From Alnus glutinosa (lineage: Eukaryota; Streptophyta; Magnoliopsida; Fagales; Betulaceae), in assembly GCF_958979055.1 (NCBI RefSeq), contig NC_084887.1:37736620-37800619 (forward strand): DNA of 64,000 bases, written 5' to 3'. Positions 11,222-22,894 of this stretch are shown here, one piece after another. The translations under genes and the position numbers were made by a program. Position 1 is the first letter of the stretch; each line of letters starts with the position of its first letter. The notes below the pieces were generated by a model, which made no database searches, was not told the origin of the DNA, and saw only the letters and a program-made list of their open reading frames with translations.

Positions 11222-11397
11222 GAAATGTTAGAGTTCTTTCTAATGTTTTTCTAGTGTCCATCTAGAAGGACATAAATATAATAAAAAAATTACATTTATA
11301 TCTTTTTGGATGACATGAATGCAATTTTTTAATTTTTTTATTACATTTATATCCTTTCAGATGGATACCAGAAGAACGGTAAAAGAAGTTCTAGCAT
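11222..11397. mobile_element. MITE, copy 1 of a two-copy family
   Basis: Terminal inverted repeats of about 55 bp: the left end reads AAATGTTAGAGTTCTTTCTA with GTGTCCATCTAGAAGGACAT inside it, and the right end is the inverted form of the same words. The centre is AT-rich. A second diverged copy lies at 22733-22894 in the same orientation. It has no coding capacity. Confidence 0.7.
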
Positions 11398-11399
11398 TC

Positions 11400-12180
11400 C
11401 TCTGTAATTATACTTTTTCTTGAAAAATGTTGGAGTATTACAACTTTAATTACAATTCTTTTACAAATTGATGTAGCGTTTTACATAAAGACCATATGGC
11501 ATAATATGAATGAAAAATTAAAAAATTAAAAATTAAGAGGTAAATTTAATTATTTAGTGACTAACGTAATAAAAAATTTGTAATAAAAATTGTAATGTTT
11601 CTAACATCATTCATTTTTCTTTGAAGCCATCGGGAACAATCTAATGGAATAAATAAATAAATTGAGAGAAAATTATATAGTTTGCCCTTATGCGATATGA
11701 GAGAAGTTTGATTTAGAACCATGTGATTCAAAACTGTTCGTTTTACTCACCGACGTCTGAATTCATGTATTTTAAGTAAACATGATATTTTATTCATTAG
11801 TGATTATGTTTTTATCCATCGATTATTCAATAAACTATACGTTATTTATCTATGGTATTTATATCTCTTAATTGCACGATCATATTTAGTAATAAATTAT
11901 AATCATCATTAGCAGAATAAAATTTAAAGTAAGAAAAAATTTATTTTCAAAATCATTAATAAATATATCGAATTCACCCTCTATCCCCTTCCCACGTAAG
12001 TAAATTATAATTTGTCCTAAAATAAAATAAAAACCACTAAAGATAAATCTAGCTGCACCAAAATTGAGGCCGCTCGGGCCATTTGATAACCAAGCCCAAC
12101 TCCAGCACCACAGAATGGACTCAGCTCTTGGGCTCGCAAGCAAAGTCGATAATGGCAAAAAAGACATCATGTGGATTAAT
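11400..12180. other. gene-free AT-rich stretch
   Basis: No coding frame supported. 11420-11610 contains facing TTACAATTCTTTTACAAATTG and AATTTGTAATAAAAATTGTAA blocks around a TGATGTAGCGTTTTACAT segment, probably a decayed MITE. The remainder is unremarkable. Confidence 0.35.
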
Positions 12181-13000
12181 CTTTAATTGCATGGAGTCTA
12201 TTTAATGAAGCTTTTGGCGGGAGAGCATTCTCCAAGTATACACATGGAGTTGGCATAAACTATTGAAATTGAGAGCTGAAGCTCGACATTTCATTAAGTT
12301 TTCTATTGGAGATGAATCTTAGATTCACATTTGATTTGATGGTTGGCATCCGAATAGAGTTCTTCATGCTAAATATGGGCCTCGTGTGATTTATGATTGC
12401 CAAAGCAAACTTAATGCTCAGCTTTCTACGATCATCAAGGATGGGCAGTTGATGTAAATGCCTACTCGGTTTGATATGCTTCTTGAGCTTCAAAGTCAAT
12501 TGAGTTATTCCTCACTTGACTGTTTCAAAATCTGGTAAGTTTTTTTACTTGGATACTTTAAATGCAATCTGTATTAAACACAGCCTAGTAGAGTAGCGGG
12601 ATTTGGTTTGATATTCTTTATTCATCCCAAAGCAAGCTTTTGTGACTTGGTTGGTGATGATGGATGCTTTGCCCATTGGTGTAGAGCTTTTAAACTGTGG
12701 ATATAGGGGGTGAGGTGAAGTTTGTGTTTTGTCAGTATAGTATTGAAGACAATAATCATTTATTTTTATTGTGTGATTTCGAGAGTGTGGAAGCATTTTA
12801 TGAAACTTTGTAATGTTTTGAATTCTAACACAAATTGGGATGATGCTGTTGCTTTGGGGATGCAATGTTGGAGGAGTACTAAGACGAAGGATTATGTTGT
12901 GTGCTTGTGTTTGATAACATGTTTGTGGTTTGGACATGGACAAAGCTTCGGAATAAAGCTTTCTTGGTTTATCTATGGTGATGGATAATGGGCATTCGAG
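12180..13000 (+). mobile_element. decayed LINE (L1-type) ORF2 C-terminal fragment
   Basis: Broken plus-strand frames read KFSIGDES, FDGWHPNRVLHAKYGPRV, DMLLELQSQLSYSSLT, then FVFCQYSIEDNNHLFLLCDF. This is the layout of the region after the reverse transcriptase in plant L1 elements, ending in the reverse-transcriptase zinc-binding (zf-RVT) domain with its C..C..E..HLF..C pattern. At least five stops or frame changes interrupt it. Endonuclease and catalytic RT segments are absent. It is a 5'-truncated, long-dead copy. Confidence 0.7.
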
Positions 13001-13009
13001 GTATGTACC

Positions 13010-13440
13010 CTGCCTCCCAAAATCAACTTCAAGAGTTGAAGAATAAACTGTTGATAATTTTATTGATCACCCCATTAGGTTTATATAGAAATGATTACAT
13101 ACGAAGAATTACTTAAATAAAATATTGCTTCTAACTCTAATGGAAACAAATTCTTTATTTTTCTCTTTAAAATCCTGCTTTTATTCTCCTAGTAAGATTC
13201 TTGCTTTATGAGCATGCATCCCACGATTACAAAGGACCGTCTTGCCTAATTCAACCACCGCCTTCTCCATGCAATATCTTTCCTTTCTTGGCCATGTCGT
13301 GCACCCTTGACTTTTCTTGCTATATATGCAGACTTTCCTTCCCACGACTTTCACTTTCCTTCATTCTAGCCTTGGTGTGCGACAGACGTAACAGATTATC
13401 TTTGCTGGCTAGTGCTTTGTTTTATTGTTTACGACCTATG
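13010..13440 (-). mobile_element. possible LTR fragment interrupting or abutting the LINE remnant
   Basis: Read on the minus strand, this stretch has a TATA-like CTATATAAACCTAATGGGG block followed by AATAAAATTATCAACAG and ends near GGCAGGGTACATACCTC, a layout like the R/U5 part of a copia LTR. No internal domain is present. This is a weak call based on layout only. Confidence 0.25.
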
Positions 13441-14770
13441 TAGAAACCAAAATGTTGTTCTTTATGCTAATCATCCCAAAACTAGAAAACAATTATTCAA
13501 ACGGATTGTATAGAAAGTTAGAACTATAATACTCTCTAAAAGTAGGTTTAAGGCCAATAAAGAAAATGTTATCCTTTGTAAGTATTGGGGTCCAGATAGG
13601 GTATTAGTTTGATTTTGTTGCTTGTTGATTCCCTCTAGCTCTGCTAAGATTTCCTTATAATTAGATACGTATGTTGTTGATAATAAAAAGTTACTCACTC
13701 ATAAAAAATAAAAAAAAGGTTAAGAATGCTTATGCGTCGACGTGGTAGTGTAGCATTATATTATCACTTCAGACCTCTAAAGAAAATTACTCAATCACTC
13801 TCATGAGTGGCTGACCACTCCTTATGTGTAAGGAGGTTGTCAATCACCCCACCAAACCTCCAACGATGGTCACGATCACCCCTGGCGAGGGAGATCTGAT
13901 GGTCACGACCATTCCCGCGCGATGGTTAGGGCTAGTGCGAACCAAAAAAGAGTATGCAAATTTTATTTTATTTTTTATGATGTGGCAATGCCATGTCAGC
14001 GCATAAGGGGGAATCATAAATGCTAGAATAAGATTGTCTCCATTTTAAATATGGTCAAGATTTAAAAATTGTGCATTTAACAATGTATATAAAGTTAATG
14101 TTGGTACGTCTTTAAAAAAATTTAGATAATGTTGAATCATATATATATGCACCGTTAAATACACCAATTTTAAATCTTGATCGTAAAATATATACTATCA
14201 ATTTTCATTTGAAATTGAAAAAATCCTTGCCATTACTCAAACTTTAATTGGACTGGAGAGTGAACTCATTAGGGAGTGCAAGACTAGTTAAATGATATGC
14301 TATGGACGGTGTCTAAAGTTGATAGGTTAAGAAAAAAAAATTAATATTTTGGTATCTAGATAGGAAAACTAAGATCTCAACTATGCAATGAGAAGAACCA
14401 AATACATTAGACATGGAAGAAATGAACAAGAATGATCTGGTGATCAAGCATAGCTTTTAATCGTGGAAACAAAAATCGTAAGGCTCACGCTGATTCTTTC
14501 ACTTTTCCCTTAGTTTTCCAAATTAAACCCAACTAGCCTTTCAAGTTATGCTTGCCCTGTTCTTTTCTGACAAATGGGATTTATAGTTACAGTTATAAAT
14601 ATAAAAGAAAGCAATAATATAAAAAATGTGTTAAAATATTAATTAAATAATTAATTTTTTTTTTTTTTTTATTAGTTTAAGTGTTTGGATAATTAGTGAT
14701 TTACAGCAAAAGCAATGTTATATATATATAAACAATGGCTGTCAACTTTGTAAGATATTTGTGTGGGATG
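13441..14770. other. gene-free stretch with repeat debris
   Basis: No gene seen. 13800-13960 holds a GC-richer segment with GGTCACGA/ACCATTC and CCACTCC-type words related to the GGCCACCCC arrays elsewhere. 14045-14200 has facing AATATGGTCAAGATTTAAAA and TTTTAAATCTTGATCGTA blocks, an imperfect foldback of ~160 bp. Confidence 0.4.
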
Positions 14771-14783
14771 TAGTATTACTCAA

Positions 14784-14931
14784 GAGTAGTGATTGGGGGG
14801 GACCCTAACCGTCCCCCCCTTTTCAATAAACAAATCAATTTTATTAAAAAAGTTTCTTTTTTAATAAAATTGATTTGTTTATTGAAAAGGGGGAGGGGGG
14901 ACGGTTAGGGGTCCCCCCCTAATCACTACTC
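14784..14931. mobile_element. 148-bp near-perfect palindromic MITE with 10-bp target duplication
   Basis: The two halves are almost exact reverse complements: GAGTAGTGATTGGGGGGGAC at the left end and GTCCCCCCCTAATCACTACTC at the right, with arms of about 70 bp meeting near an AAAAAAG/CTTTTTT centre. Direct repeats TATTACTCAA flank it at 14774-14783 and 14932-14941. Arm identity and the exact duplication imply a recent insertion. The 10-bp duplication suggests Mutator-type mobilisation. Confidence 0.9.
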
Positions 14932-15064
14932 TATTACTCAATGATTTAACATGGTATCATAATAGAAATTTTGAGTTAGAACTATATCTCTGAAACATAT
15001 GTAAGAATCATATGATTTGTTAATTCTATTAAAAATGCATGTGGGAATTATATATTCTAACAAC

Positions 15065-15390
15065 AAACATAGTTTAATAGACTGAATTGAAGTAATTTAT
15101 TCCAACTCAATTTGAAAGAAAACTTTGTTTTGATTTTCGATATCATGTTGTGCCCTCTCTTAGAGCTTAATTTGGATATTGGGTACCATTAAGAATTGGT
15201 TTATCATATGCTCTTTTAATCTTATGAAAAATTCATGCGAGACTCACAAATTTTTACTACAAATGTCAATTTAATAGATCGAATTAGAAGAATTTCTTTT
15301 AACTCAATTTGAAATAAAACTTTGTTTTGATTTTCGATACCACGTTGTGCCTCCCTTAGAGCTTAATTTTGATATTGGGCACCATTCAGA
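15065..15390. repeat. imperfect tandem repeat, period ~197 bp
   Basis: Two related blocks share AACTCAATTTGAAA, ACTTTGTTTTGATTTTCGAT and TTAGAGCTTAATTT.GATATT, the first at ~15104 and the second at ~15301. The unit also carries GGGTACCATT/GGGCACCATT. Function unknown; probably non-coding. Confidence 0.7.
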
Positions 15391-15399
15391 AAAGCTTAT

Positions 15400-16500
15400 A
15401 TAGATTCCGAATGGCTGAAGTGATATATCTTCAATCCCCTAAGCGACATTATTCAAACGACACTAAATCTTCGATGGCTGATAGACGCTACTACATCAGC
15501 TCGGTGGAATTGGAGTGGGACAGGATCGAGTGTAGTATTTAACATTACTCATAAATGCTAGCTAGAACCACACTCTTATATATCCTGCCACTATCTCATC
15601 ATGCTGACGTAACAGTGTCAATCAGCCTTTAGATTAACTTCCCTTAAAAAAAAAAAAAACAAACTTCCAAGAGCTAATTGAAACTACTACATCAACGGAA
15701 TGAAAAAATTATTAGATAAAAGTGTAATTTATGGTCTTACTAATTTTCTGATTCTGGTCGTGTGAAAGCTCTTTGGGCATTTTGAACTATTCAATAAGTA
15801 TCCACTATTTGTTCCACATCCCTAATTTCCCACTACTTCAATATGGAAAAGTTATGGAGGCCAATGATCCAATCCCACTACAGGCAAACGTACAGACCTA
15901 CAGACCTACATTCAAACGCATGCAAATGATTCCCAAAAAGAGATAAGAAGGAATCAAAACCATTCACAACATACCAATCATGTGTACTGCTACATATTGT
16001 CAACAGTTTTGTGACAAGATTTGCAGTCTCCCATGCGTTAATCAATCCTGAACCGCGCGCTCCACTGGGAAGACCGACCACTGATCAGTACTGCTTGCTC
16101 TGGGAAGGCATGTGCCTTCTCGTTCATACAAATTTAGCATCTCAGATCAGTTGCTTTTAGTTGGTATAATTTATATATTGAGGTTTGTCCCCCGTCTTAA
16201 TCATCAACTGCTTGCTTGCTATAGGAAACAAGGCTTGATCCACTACCTACAACATGCATGTACACTAAAAAAACACTTAATTATAATAAAATAGAAAATA
16301 ACAAAAATTGTGACAAAAGATTTACGGATGGTTTAGTGTTAGACACCTACATCCACCGCTAGAAAATAGTCATATAGGGATAGCATCATTGTGCTTTTAT
16401 TGATTAATATAATCGTATACAAGATGCACTTTGTTTATAGAGCTTATGAATTTATTCAAATGTAATCTAATCATAATCCAATCCCTTCATTATAGTTAGA
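15400..16500. other. unassigned stretch with one unexplained minus-strand frame
   Basis: A 67-codon minus-strand frame (15878-16081) reads LPSGARGSGLINAWETANLV and is free of simple repeats, but I recognise no family and see no splice context to extend it. The rest is AT-rich and without features. Confidence 0.3.
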
Positions 16501-17590
16501 ATCATTTAATTCTCATTTATATATATACACTTTGGAGTTTGTATTGATAAGAAAGCCAACCAATTCGTGCAAAGATATATGGGTGATGCATGTGTTATGA
16601 ATGCTTTTATTTCTTTTTCCTTTGCTCGATCACTCTTTGACATTCCAAGTTCTAGCGTAACGAATATTGGATCCACCTCAACACGAATATTGCCTATAAC
16701 TAAATAAACAAAGCATAACACTTGATACTTTGCTGTTTCTAGGTTGGAACAGCAAAGTATAAGCCAATCATCAAAACAATAAGGCTGTGCTGTACTGCTG
16801 TTTTTAGGTTCTATATTCTGAGATTAGAGTATTTTATAGAGCAATTCCTTAAAACGTACAATATATATACTCCATAAAATCGTCGATACTTTTTTCACCA
16901 TACATACTCATTGGCAATATTCTTTTTCTTTCTTTTTCATCATTGCCTATATATAACTAATTAATAAATAAAGCAGGCATATGACACTGCACAAAATAGT
17001 ACTGATCGAGCGAGAGACAGAGAGAGAAATTGATCAGTCAGTCCTTTTAAATAATTGGAACATAAGGCTTTACTGTTTTTAGGTTCCATATTCTAAGAGT
17101 GCGGTAATTGATAGAATAAAATTCCAAAAACATCAATAGATTTGTCTATATATTACTCTATTGATACAGGAAACTAATTAACAAAAGATTATTCTGGTGT
17201 AGCAGCTCCAGATGGCAAATGGGGATAGTATTATATATTTGCACGTACACTTTCGCCATACATATATATTCAATTATGGTATTCGTTTTCCTTTCTTTTC
17301 TTTTCTTTTGATTACTCACGATCATCGACATTCCAAGTTCCAGAGAATATATATATATATATATATATATATGCAATCTTTAATATCATTGACTATAACT
17401 TAATAAAAAGAGAGCGCAACATGACATACAGACAATAGAGTAGAGACACGGAGAATTTGATAAGCTAATTCTAAATAATTGGAACATGAGGCTAGCTAGC
17501 TTTACTGTTTTAAGTTTCCATATTCTAAGAACGTGGTGTTTATACAGCAAAATCCTAAAAACATCAATAGTTTTGTCTATACATGCACTA
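16490..17590. repeat. degenerate tandem array of ~280-430-bp units
   Basis: The sentence TTTACTGTTTTTAGGTTCCATATTCTAAG recurs (in changed form) at about 16793, 17073 and 17502. It is followed each time by a GTG..ATAGA/ATACAGC block and AAAACATCAATAG.TTTGTCTATA-like wording, and preceded by AAATAATTGGAACAT. Between them lie CGATCA..GACATTCCAAGTTC blocks (16630 and 17325). It looks like three diverged copies of one unit. No coding function seen. Confidence 0.6.
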
Positions 17591-17782
17591 CAGATAAAAT
17601 GTTAGTTTATTCTATTTTTTTAGGGATTACGTACTGCATAAAAAAAATAAAAATAAAAATAAAAATAAAAATTGTTAAATCAAAAACAAATTTGACACTG
17701 TAGGGAGAAAATGACTTATGCTCCTAATGTAAGCTGTTTTCAGATAGAGCTTATCTCCCTAGCCCTAGCTCTCTGACCCATT

Positions 17783-17806
17783 CCCCCCCCCCCCCCCCCC
17801 CCCCCC
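17783..17806. repeat. poly-C run of 24
   Basis: Uninterrupted C24 in AT-rich surroundings. Such a homopolymer is rare in plant nuclear DNA; its length is unlikely to be exact. Confidence 0.9.
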
Positions 17807-17834
17807 TACTACAATTCCACTTTTGGGTTGTAAA

Positions 17835-18990
<1,156 letters not shown>

Positions 18991-20532
18991 CCGCTCGATT
19001 ACGGCCTTACCTTAAAGCTAGATTCAACCCTTCTTCGCCTATCAATCACTCGTGCCATCCCCGTGTCCCGCCCTTCTAAGTTCTAACAACCTACATGATT
19101 GCCCCTATTCCTCGTGTGTCGCAGTCCCCAATAACTCCTTATACGCTACGACTCCCTTCCCCCTCTCCACATCGCAATGCCTCCACTCTATTGCAAGCCC
19201 TCGCCCTCTTTCCCCCACCAACCAAAAAAATATATATATATATATGAAAAATTTCATTCCCGGTCTCAATCCTCCATTAGGTCAGGCAGCCACCTATTTG
19301 GTTCGGTTGGCCACCCCTAGCATGTTAAGTGTCTGTCCTACCATCCCTCTTCTCTGTTGGGGTGGTTGTGCACCCACTATTCTATTTTGTAAAATATTTT
19401 TATAAATAATAAATTAGTCTCTGCACTTGAAAAATGAAGCACTTGTTTTCTCAAAATATTCTTATAAGAATGTGTGAAAGGTTTTTCAAAAAGTATCTTG
19501 TTTTTCGAAAAATATTTTATTTTTTAGTTTTTGAGAATTATTTTGGGTTTTGTATTTTGAAAAGTATGTTTATATATGGTTTTTGAAAGGAAAACGTGTT
19601 TTCGAAACAGTTACCGTTAATTAGCTTAGGCCTTAGTGTTAGCTTTTTTTATTATACAACCATTGAAGAATTTACTCCATTTGTCCTTCGGTCCAGTCTT
19701 CCTTGCTTTAAAATCCTTAAATCTAATGGTTGTAGCTAGAGACAAATGTCTCTCCTTTGTCTTAGCCCTTTCTCTAAATTAACTTCTCAACTAATTAACT
19801 AGAGCACAAACTTTGGGAAATAACAAGGAGTTACTCTTCCTTCAGCTGCATTTAAGAAAGTAGAACCAATATTTCAGGAGAATGAAGCTGCTAATTAATT
19901 GAATACGAAGGAAAAACCCTTTAGGGTTCAAAAGCTTAATATTGATGGACAAATCGGGGGATTCTTAGTGGAGGCCAGGGTAAAATATATCTGAAAAGCC
20001 TCACCCAATAGAGAAAATGTAAATGGGTACATATATATGAAGAACCAAGTGAATTAAGCACGTACAGGCACGATGCCATCCAGGCAACAAGCCAATGCTT
20101 CCATTTGGCCAACTGGACTTCCCTCTATATATATTCCTACCTGGGAAGAACAGAAGAGAACATGCAGTTAGTGATCATCAAGCACAGGCACAATGCAGAA
20201 ATACTACAAGGTTGACTTCTGTCATTCCCTTCAAATCAGCTTAGTTGAATCTCTAGAATATGTAGTTCTAACTAGTATTTCTTGGTTGAATAATATTTGG
20301 TTGTTCTTTGTAACAGCAGCTGTCATTATCGTGTTTCGTTTTGTTTTTGCCTCCTAGCTTGTCCCCCCCTGCCGATAAAATAGCGCTAAAGAAGATGAAG
20401 CAAATGCGCTTCTCACTGCTCTCCTAACCTAAATACTCTTTACTACTGCCTAAAAGACACAACTCCAGTTATTTTTACTTTACTACTGTCAAAGAAAAAT
20501 TTATTGCGGCAATATATATAATACGTTGGTTC
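18991..20532. other. gene-free stretch
   Basis: No gene supported. 19250-19390 carries GGTTGGCCACCCC/GGGGTGGTTGTGCACCC words like those in the 6.9-7.2 kb array. 20020-20240 has a TATA-like CTCTATATATATTCC and a purine-rich GGGAAGAACAGAAGAGAAC that could belong to an unannotated transcript. The last part may include the AITR copy 1 3' UTR. Confidence 0.35.
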
Positions 20533-20615
20533 ATGTCTCAATATATAATACGTTGGTTCGTAATACCTGGGATCTTGACTTGTTGCTTCACACTTTTCTG
20601 TGTTTTCGATCTAAA

Positions 20616-21506
20616 TCAACGTCCCAAACTGAGGGCAGCTTCAACATCTAGCCTCCATGCAAATCCTCCACCGTCCATCCTCCACACATCACATGGCACT
20701 ACTATCTGCGAGGACTTATCCTTTCCCCACGTGTACTGCAGCTTTACTTTGCAAGTAAAGGTCGCGTACGAGTACGGCAACTTCTCTTTTGCCACCAACC
20801 ACACCGTTATTAGCTCCTGTGACTGGCCGTCATTTTGCTGGCTCACCATCCTCTTAAAAGCCCCGTTCACCCAGAACACCCTGTTCAAGCCGTCCGATAC
20901 GAACCCTGGACACGTGTCATGCTCCAGATTCTTCATCCTCTCCACGTCCGTACTCCCTAGCCCTGGCACAGCCATGCATCTGTCTGTCACGCTCACCACT
21001 GTCACCCACGACTCCACTGCCATAACCATCTGACGCGTCACCACCGTCCGATCCCTGTCCTTGCACACACCCTTATCGAAGTTCAACCAGATGGGTCGGT
21101 CCCCATTTTCCTGGCTATCCTTTCTTGGCACCGTATGGTCAAAGTTACACCGAGATCCACTCTCCGGCGACTCATTTCGTTCACTTTTCTCAGGCAAAAG
21201 TTGCAGAGTCACCACCCTCTTCTCCAACCCATCCTTCTTTTCTATCATTTCTTTCGTTTCCTCCTCAGCTATCCTTTTCTTTCGCTTATACCCACTATTC
21301 TTCCGAATCCTAACGTACTTCCTCTTCCTTCTTCCTTTCGTAACAAACACGTTCTTGCTATCCACCGCTGACCCACCTGAAACGGACCCTCCAACGGCCG
21401 GTTTCGGCGCAATCGGCCGGAATCTGAGCATCATCCGATTCATTATCGCTTTATCCTGCACACCCTCACCGCATCTTAACATGCCCCTCTGGTCTCCACT
21501 CTCCAT
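20616..21506 (-). CDS. AITR: AITR-type ABA-response transcription repressor, copy 1
   Basis: Single-exon gene of 296 aa. The protein belongs to a plant-only family that I equate with the ABA-induced transcription repressors (AITRs), nuclear feedback regulators of abscisic-acid signalling; this rests on recall and on position between GTE8 and CYC1, as for Arabidopsis At3g27250. Visible parts: RFRPIAPKP at residues 28-36, a basic, probably nuclear-localising patch KGRRKRKYVRIRKN (57-70), VTLQLLPE (an LxL-type element), and a conserved C-terminal domain from ESWVTVVSVTD (~165) through TCPGFVSDGLNRVFWVNGAF to VPCDVWRMDGGGFAWRLD. The open frame extends upstream from 21506 but only to a GTG, so the ATG at 21506 is preferred. 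A tandem paralogue lies at 24162-25058. The longer antisense frame over this gene is a shadow. Confidence 0.75.
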   Translation of the reverse strand: MESGDQRGMLRCGEGVQDKAIMNRMMLRFRPIAPKPAVGGSVSGGSAVDSKNVFVTKGRRKRKYVRIRKNSGYKRKKRIAEEETKEMIEKKDGLEKRVVTLQLLPEKSERNESPESGSRCNFDHTVPRKDSQENGDRPIWLNFDKGVCKDRDRTVVTRQMVMAVESWVTVVSVTDRCMAVPGLGSTDVERMKNLEHDTCPGFVSDGLNRVFWVNGAFKRMVSQQNDGQSQELITVWLVAKEKLPYSYATFTCKVKLQYTWGKDKSSQIVVPCDVWRMDGGGFAWRLDVEAALSLGR

Positions 21507-21620
21507 CCCCCCTAGCCCTCCATCAATCCCACCATCTCTCTCTCTCTCTCTCTCTCCCTTACTCTCTCTGTTTAAGCTCAGAGCGATAATCACAGCACAA
21601 GTACAGTAACCTAGCGTGAA

Positions 21621-21760
21621 AGAACACGTGTCTATGGCTGCCCCTGAACAGAAACGGCCTCTGATTGGTTAATTTTTTGGCTGGGCCCCGCAGAAAAAGC
21701 AGCGTATCCGGTGTAATTAAGCGCTGGAGTGTGGCCCCACAAGGGAGCCAATAAGAGACG
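21621..21760 (-). promoter_or_regulatory. conserved proximal promoter of AITR copy 1 (ABRE + CCAAT)
   Basis: Blocks shared with copy 2 at nearly equal distances from the ATG: CACGTGTCTA (G-box/ABRE, 21625; ~120 bp upstream), TGATTGGTTA (CCAAT box on the gene strand, 21662; ~156 bp), GCGTATC.GG (21702; ~196 bp) and CCAAT.A.AG (21748; ~242 bp). ACGTGTC is the textbook ABA-responsive core, fitting an ABA-induced gene. The coding strand leader contains (GA)n at 21537-21558. Confidence 0.7.
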
Positions 21761-21800
21761 AGAGAGTGTCCAGCACTGCCGAAAGGAGTGGTGGACGTGG

Positions 21801-22346
21801 GCTCAGCCTATGGCTTGGAGTAATCTTCACTGAAGAGAAAAAGACTTTTGGGCGGTTCGAGAAAGTGCACACTTGGTCGTCTTTCATTTGCCATGTCCAA
21901 CTAAATTCAGTTGGAACAGTTGGGCCCTTAACTACTCCAATCGCTTCGGAGGAGCGTGAGGAGCACTCTCTCATATATAGGCCGACAGATGGGATTGGAT
22001 CTTTTGGAAGCGGGGAAAACGTGCCCGTAACGAGTGTGGTTAGGTTCTATTTTGATCGCTGTACGGCGAGGACGCGTGGATGGTCCGAACACTGCGGATC
22101 TAGTGGTAGATCTTGGACGTCATTGGGTTTTATGAAATTATGAGGGTTAATTGGATTGGATTGGATTGGCTTCTGACCCACTGCCACGTGCTGGTATTAC
22201 TGTGATTGACAATGACTACTCTCGACTTACCCATTAAGTATCAATCCTGGTGGATTGGTTCACATGGTCACATACTAAAATAAGTAAATAAAGTAATCAA
22301 TGTGATTAAGTAAATTCCTTTTTCAGGCAGGTAAAGCAAAAAATAA

Positions 22347-22378
<32 letters not shown>

Positions 22379-22732
22379 CCATATTCTTATGATAAGTTAA
22401 CAAGAAATATTTTATCTATCTACACACAGTCAAATACTAACAAAATATTATATTTACTGTAGCTCTCTTAGCTGCATTCTTATTTTTTAAAAAGAAAATA
22501 TACTTATAGTAAAAATTGTAATACCTACGTTAACACCGCTCTTATAATCTTATTCAAAGGAAAATGTTTGTAGTAAAAGTTTTTATTACAATTCATTAAC
22601 AAACCTGATGAGATAATTTATAATTAGTAAAGTAAATAAACTCTCATCCTCACGTGAATACAAAGAGTAAAAATGCTTAATTATTCCATTAATTATGAAC
22701 TATTCCATTAAATTTGTGAATAAAAGTTAGAG
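21801..22732. other. upstream region of AITR copy 1
   Basis: No gene. Contains further ACGTG words (21795 and 22195), GGATTGGATTGGATTGG at 22154-22170, and long T/A homopolymers at 22347-22378. The plus-strand frame 21766-22143 crosses the promoter and is not supported. Confidence 0.4.
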
Positions 22733-22894
22733 GAATGCTAGAGTTTTTTCTAGTGTTTTTTTTGTGTTCATTTGAAATGATATAAATATAATTAAAAAAT
22801 TACATCATGTCATCTAGAAAGATATAGATAATTTTTTTTTATCACATTTATATCCTTTCAGATAGACAGTAGAAGGAATTTCAACATTTCTCTT
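22733..22894. mobile_element. MITE, copy 2 of the 11.2-kb family
   Basis: GAATGCTAGAGTTTTTTCTA at the left and CATTTATATCCTTTCAGATAG with AAGGAATTTCAACATTTCTC at the right match the ends of the element at 11222-11397, in the same orientation. It is more diverged in the centre. Non-coding. Confidence 0.65.

Noticed and set aside
16490-17590. CRISPR-like spaced repeats
   Set aside because: Units are long, diverged and irregular, and the genome is a plant's; no cas-like gene is present.
20533-21609. Long plus-strand frames of 166 and 182 codons opposite AITR copy 1
   Set aside because: They mirror the minus-strand gene, show no family resemblance, and the minus-strand protein has a clear paralogue.
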